This document shows, piece after piece, positions 8,199 through 14,845 of a stretch of DNA of 64,000 bases (position 1 is its first letter; each line of letters begins with the position of its first letter). The DNA is from Parapedobacter sp035556095 (GTDB lineage Bacteria; Bacteroidota; Bacteroidia; Sphingobacteriales; Sphingobacteriaceae). Both the position numbers and the translations under genes were made by a program. Location: positions 1 through 64,000 of the forward strand of contig NZ_DATMFT010000012.1 in the NCBI RefSeq assembly GCF_035556095.1, given 5' to 3'. The notes beneath the pieces were generated by a model, which saw nothing but the letters and a program-made list of their open reading frames with translations, ran no database searches and had not been told where the DNA came from.

Positions 8199-9418
8199 CG
8201 ATGCGATTCAATAAGATGATACTGCCCTGCGCTGCGCTTATGGCCGCGCTACTGGGTACGGCCTACGCAGGCGCATCCAGCCGGGTGGGCAAGGACAGCT
8301 TATCGCAAGACAATCAATCGGTAATACGTGCCGATGCGTTGACGGAGCTGGTCTATGATCGGTACGGGGTGGAAGGGTCGCCGTTACTCCGTGAAAACTA
8401 TCCGGACGACCGCGCTTATCGTGCAGATTACCTGGCCGAGGGAGCCGAGGGGGCATCCAATGCCTATTCGTACTTATGGCCCTTTTCGGGGATGCTCTCG
8501 GCAGTCGGTGCCCTTTTCGAGGCGACGGGCGACAAGCGTTACCTCGACATGCTGGATAACCGGATACTGCACGGCTTGGACCGCTACTATGACGATAGCA
8601 GACTGCCGGCGGGTTTCGCTTCCTACGTACGAAGTGAGGGCCAGTCCGACCGGTTTTACGACGATAACATCTGGTTGGGCATCGATTTCGCGGAACTTTA
8701 CCTATCGTCTGGCGAAACGCGGTACCTGGATCGGGCGAAGGTGATCTGGAAGTTCGTAGCAAGTGGCGAAGATGCCGTCCTTGGAGGCGGTATCTATTGG
8801 TGCGAGCAGAAAAAAACATCCAAAAATGCCTGCTCAAATGCGCCTGCGGCGGTATTTGCCCTACGGATGTTTGAGGCGACCCAAGACAGTACATACATGG
8901 AGGCCGGCAAGCGGTGGTACGATTGGACCAAGCAGCATCTGGAAGACCCGACGGACGGCCTGTATTGGGATAACGTTAACCTCAAGGGCAGGGTAGACAA
9001 ACGGAAATATCCATATAACAGTGGCCAGATGCTCCAAAGCGCTGCGCTGTTATATCGGTTTACACAGGATAGCAGCTACCTGCGCGATGCGCAGCGTATC
9101 GCAGCGAGTGGTTACCAGTATTTTTTCGAGGCGTTCACGTCGGCCGACGGCGAGTCGTTCCGCCTGCTGAAGCGCAGTGATAATTGGTTTATAGCCGTGA
9201 TGATGCGTGGGTATGTCGAACTGTACGGCATCGACGGCAACGAACGTTATTTAAATGCCTTTCGAGAAAACCTGGATTACGCATGGCGCCACGCCCGTGA
9301 TTCCGATGGTCTTTTCGGTAAACATTGGGATGGTACAAAACAAGGGTCGCGAAAATGGTTACTCGACCAGGCGGCCATGATAGAGATGCACGCGCGGATG
9401 GCCGGCATTGATCGCTGA
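8195..9418 (+). CDS. Glycoside hydrolase family 76 protein (alpha-1,6-mannanase-like)
   Basis: GH76 enzymes are (alpha/alpha)6-barrel endo-alpha-1,6-mannanases. The 407-residue protein has an N-terminal signal peptide (hydrophobic residues 8-25 ending at AYAGAS). The adjacent aspartates typical of the family catalytic site are at D156-D157 in RFYDDNIWLG. The repeated helical motifs (GDKRYLDML, GETRYLDRA, QDSSYLRDA, GNERYLNAF) form the barrel. It overlaps the ABC ATPase gene by four bases (ATGA), an unexpected place for a secreted glycosidase: the end of a lipid A operon. Related barrel families are possible, but the DD motif favours GH76. Confidence 0.8.
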   Translation: MTMRFNKMILPCAALMAALLGTAYAGASSRVGKDSLSQDNQSVIRADALTELVYDRYGVEGSPLLRENYPDDRAYRADYLAEGAEGASNAYSYLWPFSGMLSAVGALFEATGDKRYLDMLDNRILHGLDRYYDDSRLPAGFASYVRSEGQSDRFYDDNIWLGIDFAELYLSSGETRYLDRAKVIWKFVASGEDAVLGGGIYWCEQKKTSKNACSNAPAAVFALRMFEATQDSTYMEAGKRWYDWTKQHLEDPTDGLYWDNVNLKGRVDKRKYPYNSGQMLQSAALLYRFTQDSSYLRDAQRIAASGYQYFFEAFTSADGESFRLLKRSDNWFIAVMMRGYVELYGIDGNERYLNAFRENLDYAWRHARDSDGLFGKHWDGTKQGSRKWLLDQAAMIEMHARMAGIDR

Positions 9419-9442
9419 TAGCCGATTCCCGACAGCTGATAA

Positions 9443-9943
9443 CTACCTTCCGAAGTCGTCTTGCACCCGTACGATGTCGTCCTCGTCCGACGGGTTGTCG
9501 CTATCCGTGTGTTGCCAGATTTCTGCCAATACCCCCCACTCGTCTAAGCCAACGAGCCGATGGCGTTCACCTTGGTTAAGGCGGATCACGTCGCCCGGAT
9601 GGAGGAGTTTGAGTTCATGTTCCTCATCGGTATCGCTCGTTACCACGCCCACAACACCCCGTACCACTTGCCAAATTTCCGCACGGCGGTGGTGGTATTG
9701 CCACGAGAGGCGCTTGCCCGGTGCGACGACGAGAATCTTAGGGCTCAGCTTCCCCGAAATTTTCAGTTCCTGCACATCGAGGCCATTGAAATACGTGTTG
9801 GCAAACTGCTGGGCTTGCGACTCTTCGATAACGAAGAAACCACCCCAAGGCCGCGTTTGGTCCTGTTGTACCACTTGAAAGCCTTGTTCGTTCAATACAC
9901 CTTCTATTTCGTTGAAGAGCGCTTCCTTTGTTTGGTAAGTCAT
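9443..9943 (-). CDS. Cupin-domain protein resembling type II mannose-6-phosphate isomerase
   Basis: A 166-residue single-domain cupin. Residues RPWGGFFVIE, then KILVVAPGKRLSWQYHHRRAEIW and LHPGDVIRLNQGERHRL follow the pattern of the C-terminal isomerase domain of type II mannose-6-phosphate isomerase/GDP-mannose pyrophosphorylase, with cupin metal ligands in QYHHRRAEIW and the later GERHRL. No nucleotidyltransferase domain is present. It starts 22 bases after the FeoB-associated gene and so may be read through from feoAB. Substrate not determined. It ends convergent to the GH76 gene 24 bases away. Confidence 0.7.
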   Translation of the reverse strand: MTYQTKEALFNEIEGVLNEQGFQVVQQDQTRPWGGFFVIEESQAQQFANTYFNGLDVQELKISGKLSPKILVVAPGKRLSWQYHHRRAEIWQVVRGVVGVVTSDTDEEHELKLLHPGDVIRLNQGERHRLVGLDEWGVLAEIWQHTDSDNPSDEDDIVRVQDDFGR

Positions 9944-9965
9944 GGGTTATCTATTACGCAGTTAG

Positions 9966-10127
9966 TTAATAAGATGCTTTTTTGGGTTGTTCACTGAAAT
10001 CGCAGCCGCACCCTTTCGAGCAGGCTCGTTTTCCCTTGATCGACTTCCGCGTACGGCGGATTAAAAAAATCACCGACGCCAGGAAGAGGACGCTGATTAC
10101 AATATACTGAATAGTGATGGTATCCAT
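9966..10127 (-). CDS. FeoB-associated Cys-rich membrane protein
   Basis: A 53-residue protein starting at the ATG at 10127. One N-terminal membrane helix (ITIQYIVISVLFLASVIFLI) is followed by a basic stretch (RRTRKSIKGKR) and a cysteine cluster, ACSKGCGCDF. Placement directly after feoB (its start lies one base beyond the feoB stop) and this layout match the FeoB-associated Cys-rich membrane proteins that take the place of FeoC in Bacteroidota. The cysteines may bind iron or sense redox state; this is not proven. Confidence 0.85.
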   Translation of the reverse strand: MDTITIQYIVISVLFLASVIFLIRRTRKSIKGKRACSKGCGCDFSEQPKKASY

Positions 10128-10128
10128 A

Positions 10129-12213
10129 TTATTTCAACAGTTGGTACGCCACTAGCGCAGCAAGGTACGCAAATCCCGTCATAAATGCCAACTGGATGAT
10201 GGTCCATTTCCAGGAGTTTGTCTCCTTGCGCACGATGGCAATCGTGCTCATGCACTGCATGGCAAAGGCATAGAATAGGAGCAGCGATATGCCCGAGGCA
10301 AAATTGTAGGACGGCTTGCCGGTATGGGGGTTTATTTCGCTCGCCATGCGCTCCCGGATGGTCAACTCATCATCGGTGCCGCCGAGGCTGTATACCGTTG
10401 CCATGGTGCTCACAAACACTTCGCGGGCCGCAAACGAGGCGATCAGCCCGATACCCATTTTCCAGTCGTAACCCAACGGCGCGATGGCAGGTTCGATGAA
10501 CCGCCCCAACGTACCGAGGAATGAATATTCGAGCTTTTGCGATTGGACCTCGTTTTCGAGGTCCTCGGCCGACATGCCCGGGTTTTCCTGTTGCACAACC
10601 TGCTCGGCATTTGTAAACCGGTCGCTTACGCCGAAAGAGCCCAGCACCCACAGAACGATGCTGATGGCCAGGATGATTTTACCGGCACCCACCACGAAGC
10701 CCATGGTTTTATCCCACACATTCAAGGCTACGTTCCTTAACACCGGGAACCGATAAGTAGGCATTTCCAGGATCAGGAAACTCTTATAGTTCGATTTGAG
10801 CCACCACTTGAGCAGCCAAGCACTTCCCAAGGCTGCCAGCAGACCCAATACGTACATACCAAACAAGACGAGCCCCTGCAGGTCCAGCCCGAGCACGCGC
10901 TCCTGCGGGATGACCAGGCCGATGATGACAATGTAAATAGGTAGCCGCGCGGAGCAGGTCATAAAAGGGGTTACCAATATGGTAATCAGCCGCTCCTTAT
11001 CATTTTCGATGGTCCGTGCTGACATGACAGCTGGGATGGCACAGGCGGCGCCCGACATCAAGGGAACAGCACTTTTACCACTCAGTCCGAACGGCTTCAG
11101 CCATCGATCCATCAGGTAAACCACCCGGCTCATGTAGCCCGACTCTTCCATCAGCGAAATGAAGATGAATAGGATGGCGATCTGAGGGATGAAGATGACG
11201 ATGCCGCCGATGCCTGCGATGATGCCATCGGTAAGCAGCCCATTAATAGGCCCCGGGGGCAGCCAGTTGGCCGTGGTGCTGGCCAGCCATGCAAACCCGT
11301 TGTCGATGGCATCCATGAACGGGCCCGACCAGGTGTAAATGGCCTGGAAAATAAGCAGTAGTAGCCCAAAGAAAATGACGTACCCCCATACGGCGTGAAT
11401 GAGCAACTGATCGAGCCGTTGGGTAAAATGTTCCCGTTTTTTCGCGGGATCCTTGACGACATGCAACAGGTCGTTGTCCAGCTTGGCGTGCCTGGCCATC
11501 GTCTCCTGGATCTGCAATCGGTGTGGGTTGAGCCCATGCTCGTTGCGTATAGCCTCCAGGGCATGTGCGCCATTGGCCTCGTGGGTGGTTTGGTGCTTTT
11601 GTGAGAGCGCTAACCAGGCGAGGTAATCGTTCTCCACGCCCGTCTGGCCCTTCACCTGCTGGATGGCTCCGTGGTATTCATCGGGTATACCGAACGACGG
11701 TGCCGTGCCACCCGGCTTAAACGATAGCGCTGCTTTCAAGGCATCAACCCCTTTGCCGGAGCGTGCATCGGTGACGATAACCTTGGTGGCTAACAGGTTT
11801 TCCAGTTTTCCGATGTCGATGGAAAGCCCGGCGCGTTCGGCCTCATCGGCCATATTGACCACGAAAATGGCCGGAACACCCATGTCGCGTATTTGTTGGT
11901 AAAGGAATACAGCCCGTTTCAGGTTGAACGGGTCGCCGATAACCACCGCCAGCTCCGGATGGTTGGGATTGGCCCTGTTGGTCAATACCTCATATACCAC
12001 TTGCTCATCCAGCGATGACGGGTGTATACCATAGGCACCCGGCAGGTCGATAACGTGATATTTGGTGGTACCATCGATGAAATTCCCTGTTTTCTTCTCT
12101 ACCGTGATGCCCGGATAGTTGCCTGTTTTTTGACGTAACCCGGTTAGCTTATTGAACAAAGTAGACTTACCCACGTTGGGATTCCCTACCAACGCGATTT
12201 TTGTTTCCGTCAT
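10129..12213 (-). CDS. feoB: Ferrous iron transport protein B (GTPase-permease)
   Basis: FeoB imports Fe2+ across the inner membrane. The 694-residue product has an N-terminal G domain with G1 GNPNVGKST (residues 10-18), the G3 DLPGAYG and VVNMADE in the G4 position. A helical GDI-like domain follows, and then the polytopic Gate/core domains with conserved segments such as VPLMSGAACAIPAVMSART and PFMTCSARLPIY. The start is the ATG at 12213, whose A is shared with the feoA stop (TAATG); a longer in-frame extension into feoA is not credible. Operon order is feoA, feoB, Cys-rich protein, cupin. Confidence 0.96.
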   Translation of the reverse strand: MTETKIALVGNPNVGKSTLFNKLTGLRQKTGNYPGITVEKKTGNFIDGTTKYHVIDLPGAYGIHPSSLDEQVVYEVLTNRANPNHPELAVVIGDPFNLKRAVFLYQQIRDMGVPAIFVVNMADEAERAGLSIDIGKLENLLATKVIVTDARSGKGVDALKAALSFKPGGTAPSFGIPDEYHGAIQQVKGQTGVENDYLAWLALSQKHQTTHEANGAHALEAIRNEHGLNPHRLQIQETMARHAKLDNDLLHVVKDPAKKREHFTQRLDQLLIHAVWGYVIFFGLLLLIFQAIYTWSGPFMDAIDNGFAWLASTTANWLPPGPINGLLTDGIIAGIGGIVIFIPQIAILFIFISLMEESGYMSRVVYLMDRWLKPFGLSGKSAVPLMSGAACAIPAVMSARTIENDKERLITILVTPFMTCSARLPIYIVIIGLVIPQERVLGLDLQGLVLFGMYVLGLLAALGSAWLLKWWLKSNYKSFLILEMPTYRFPVLRNVALNVWDKTMGFVVGAGKIILAISIVLWVLGSFGVSDRFTNAEQVVQQENPGMSAEDLENEVQSQKLEYSFLGTLGRFIEPAIAPLGYDWKMGIGLIASFAAREVFVSTMATVYSLGGTDDELTIRERMASEINPHTGKPSYNFASGISLLLFYAFAMQCMSTIAIVRKETNSWKWTIIQLAFMTGFAYLAALVAYQLLK

Positions 12214-12464
12214 TATGATAAAGGTTCGATGAGGATGAGATCGGCTTCCGTACGCCGCAGTGCGACGCCATTGGGGTTGCCGTGGATGTGCAGGCAAACC
12301 GGACCGCTTAATGGCAAACGTTGTTTCATGGTGAAGATAACACCGGGCAATAATCCCATTTCGTAGATTTTGAGGGGGACTTCACCCGGGATGTAACCGA
12401 CGATGGTCGCCTTCTCTCCCTTCCGTAAGTGACTTATGGTTTTATCTTGGACAATTGTATGCAT
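12213..12464 (-). CDS. feoA: Ferrous iron transport protein A
   Basis: A small SH3-like cytoplasmic partner of FeoB, 83 residues from the ATG at 12464 (in-frame codons further upstream run through the promoter). Typical segments are ISHLRKGEKATIVGYIPGEVP, with the Y-E-M-G-L-L-P-G turn, and VALRRTEADLILIEPL at the end. A one-base stop/start overlap couples it to feoB. A TAnnTTTG box lies 16 bases upstream of its start. No Fur box was identified by eye. Confidence 0.93.
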   Translation of the reverse strand: MHTIVQDKTISHLRKGEKATIVGYIPGEVPLKIYEMGLLPGVIFTMKQRLPLSGPVCLHIHGNPNGVALRRTEADLILIEPLS

Positions 12465-12480
12465 GGCAATAAATAATCCC

Positions 12481-12488
12481 CAAATGTA
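12481..12488 (-). promoter_or_regulatory. Promoter -7 box for feoAB
   Basis: On the minus strand the sequence reads TACATTTG, a full TAnnTTTG match, 16 bases before the feoA ATG. The -33 region is AT-rich without a clear TTG. Confidence 0.5.
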
Positions 12489-12542
12489 GTAATTTACAAT
12501 AAATCTAAACAGATTGCGGTGGATTTGCCCGCCGTTTTTCAT

Positions 12543-12550
12543 TACCTTTG
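12543..12550 (+). promoter_or_regulatory. Promoter -7 box for the PIF1-like helicase gene
   Basis: TACCTTTG matches TAnnTTTG and lies 28 bases before the helicase ATG, divergent from the feoA promoter 55 bases away. No -33 TTG at ideal spacing. Confidence 0.45.
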
Positions 12551-12578
12551 GAAGTCGCACTAAAACCGGTGTCCGTAA

Positions 12579-14798
12579 ATGACAGCATTAGACATACAGA
12601 ATACGGCTTTCGCACAGGCGGTATCTTTTGTAAACCACACCAATCGCACTATTTTTCTGACCGGCAAGGCCGGGACCGGGAAGACGACCTTTTTGAAATA
12701 TATCCGGCAGCACAGCTATAAGAAGATGGCCGTGGCCGCACCTACAGGCGTTGCGGCAATGAACGCTGGCGGTACCACGCTCCACTCCCTGTTTTGGCTG
12801 CCGTTTGGCCTCTATATTGAAGACTATGAACTGGCGTGGAACGATGACGATAGCCATATTTATAACCGTCGTCGCCTATTCGGCAAGGTGAAGCTGACGA
12901 AGCAGCGACGTGCGTTGCTGCAGGAGATAGAGCTGCTGGTTATCGATGAGGTATCTATGCTACGGGCAGATACGTTAGACGCCATTGATGCGATTTTAAA
13001 GAACGTAAGGCGCGATGCCCGCCCGTTCGGCGGCACCCAGTTGCTTTTTATCGGCGACATGTACCAATTGCCACCGGTGGTGAAGGAGCGGGAGCGTGAT
13101 CTGATGGCGCAACACTACCCAAGCCCGTTTTTCTTCGATGCCAAGGTGTTGCGCGAACAGCCTCCCGTGCTCCTTGAGCTTAAGAAAATCTACCGGCAGA
13201 GCGAGCAGACCTTCATCGATATCCTCAACGATATACGTAATGACTGCTGCACACCACAGCAGCTGGACGTACTCAATAGCTATTATCGGCCTGATTTCGT
13301 GCCGCCGGCCACCGAGCCGTATATCACGCTGACCACCCACAATAACCGTGCGGATACCATCAATAAACAGGAATTATCAGCACTTCCCGGCAAACCCGTT
13401 GCGCTGGCAGCTAAAGTGGCCAACGATTTTCCCGAAAGCATGTACCCCGCAGAGCTCGAACTGACGCTGAAAGTGGGGGCCCAGGTGATGTTTATCCGTA
13501 ATGACAGTGGCGATGAGCGGCGTTATTACAATGGCAAGATCGGCTATGTGAAGCACATCGATTCGTCCGGCGACAGCCTGATCGTGGAGTTTAAGGACGA
13601 CAGTGAGGCCGTTGAAGTGAAGCGGGAGGAGTGGGAAAATATCCGATACAACTACGATAAATCGCGAGATAAAGTGGAGGAAGAAGTGCTGGGTACGTTT
13701 GCCCAGTTCCCACTGCGATTGGCCTGGGCCATCACCATCCATAAAAGCCAGGGGCTTACGTTTGACCGTGCCATCATCGATGCAGGTGCTTCGTTTGCTG
13801 CGGGACAGGTGTACGTTGCGTTGAGCCGTTTGCGCACCTTGGATGGCTTGGTACTGCATTCGCGGATTCCACCATATAGCATCCGTACGGACCGCCAAGT
13901 GGCCGACTTTTCGAACAACACGGTGGCCGAGAATGAAATCGCGCCCCTGCTGGAAGCCTCCCAGCGTAATTACATCGGCCAGCTGCTTCTGCAGGCCTTT
14001 AAATGGGACCGCATCGTGGAAGCGGCGAAGGCGCAGCGGATGGATCTGCCTACCCGCAATATTGCCGACCAGGAAGAAGCGATGAAATTTGTCGAAGCGG
14101 TATGCTTCGCGTGCGAAGCATTGATGGAAGTGGCCAACAAATTCCGGAACCAGTTGAATAGCTTGCTCAATAAAGGCGAGCAAGCCGATTACCCCGAAAT
14201 CCATGAGCGTATAATGAAAGCCACGGCGTGGTTTCTGCCCCGGATGGATACCCCGTTGATCGACGCGCTGGAGGCACACATCAGCAGCTGGGCCATCAAA
14301 AAAAGAACCAAGAAATACGTTGCGGAGCTAAAGGGGTTGTTGGTGGACTTCAAGCGGAAAAGGGAACAGCTGCGGCAATGTGCCGTTATTACCGAAGCAC
14401 TGGTAAAAGGAGACGCATTGCAAGACGTCATGATCAAAACGGAAGCGTTGACGACCATTGCCATTGCCCCGGAAGAACTGTCCGCCGCCCCCGCCGCCGG
14501 TAAACCTGTCAAGGGTGCAACGAAGCAAATCAGCTTCGACCTTTTCCAAAGTGGCAAAACCATCGAGGAAATCGCTGAAGAGCGGGGGTTAACGAGGGGT
14601 ACCATCATTGGTCACCTCACCGATTTCATCGGTAAAGGGGTGGCTGCCCATCAGCTAATGGATGCCGACAAGCTGGCCGCTATTCAAGAGGCCCTGCGGG
14701 CAAATCCCGAAAAGTCTTCTTCGGCGATCCGGGCGATATTGAAGAATAGTGTGGAATACCATGAGATTCGTATTGCCCAGGCGTCCATTGTCGGCTAG
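12579..14798 (+). CDS. PIF1/RecD-like DNA helicase with C-terminal HTH
   Basis: A 739-residue superfamily 1 helicase. The N-terminal P-loop is TGKAGTGKTTFLK (Walker A around 29-36), with motif Ia PTGVAAMNAGGTTLHSLF, Walker B LLVIDEVSMLRAD and motif III FIGDMYQLPPV. Near residue 400 comes the UvrD-like C-terminal motif WAITIHKSQGLTFDRAIID, followed by VYVALSRLRTLDGL. The last ~90 residues contain an HTH like that at the end of RecQ proteins (TIEEIAEERGLTRGTIIGHL). This layout is common in Bacteroidota, where it is annotated as an HTH-containing AAA helicase. Probable role: DNA repair or replication-fork processing. Confidence 0.88.
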   Translation: MTALDIQNTAFAQAVSFVNHTNRTIFLTGKAGTGKTTFLKYIRQHSYKKMAVAAPTGVAAMNAGGTTLHSLFWLPFGLYIEDYELAWNDDDSHIYNRRRLFGKVKLTKQRRALLQEIELLVIDEVSMLRADTLDAIDAILKNVRRDARPFGGTQLLFIGDMYQLPPVVKERERDLMAQHYPSPFFFDAKVLREQPPVLLELKKIYRQSEQTFIDILNDIRNDCCTPQQLDVLNSYYRPDFVPPATEPYITLTTHNNRADTINKQELSALPGKPVALAAKVANDFPESMYPAELELTLKVGAQVMFIRNDSGDERRYYNGKIGYVKHIDSSGDSLIVEFKDDSEAVEVKREEWENIRYNYDKSRDKVEEEVLGTFAQFPLRLAWAITIHKSQGLTFDRAIIDAGASFAAGQVYVALSRLRTLDGLVLHSRIPPYSIRTDRQVADFSNNTVAENEIAPLLEASQRNYIGQLLLQAFKWDRIVEAAKAQRMDLPTRNIADQEEAMKFVEAVCFACEALMEVANKFRNQLNSLLNKGEQADYPEIHERIMKATAWFLPRMDTPLIDALEAHISSWAIKKRTKKYVAELKGLLVDFKRKREQLRQCAVITEALVKGDALQDVMIKTEALTTIAIAPEELSAAPAAGKPVKGATKQISFDLFQSGKTIEEIAEERGLTRGTIIGHLTDFIGKGVAAHQLMDADKLAAIQEALRANPEKSSSAIRAILKNSVEYHEIRIAQASIVG

Positions 14799-14804
14799 TT
14801 TGTG

Positions 14805-14812
14805 TATCTTTG
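14805..14812 (+). promoter_or_regulatory. Promoter -7 box for the SNF2 helicase gene
   Basis: TATCTTTG, a full TAnnTTTG match, starts seven bases after the preceding helicase stop codon and lies 33 bases before the SNF2 ATG. It suggests the two helicase genes are separately expressed despite their proximity. Confidence 0.45.
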
Positions 14813-14845
14813 AAGCTTTTATTTTCTTGATACCACCGTTGTGAA

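Noticed and set aside
12214..12297. Longer FeoB N-terminus starting at 12297
   Set aside because: The extension lies inside feoA in another frame and lacks homology; the canonical FeoB start with G1 motif is at 12213.
13377..14279. A 300-codon open frame antisense to the PIF1-like helicase
   Set aside because: It mirrors the codon pattern of a well-supported helicase and has no domain, signal or operon context. The same holds for the long antisense frames over lpxD (4396-5298), lpxA (6792-7802) and porX (1839-2618).
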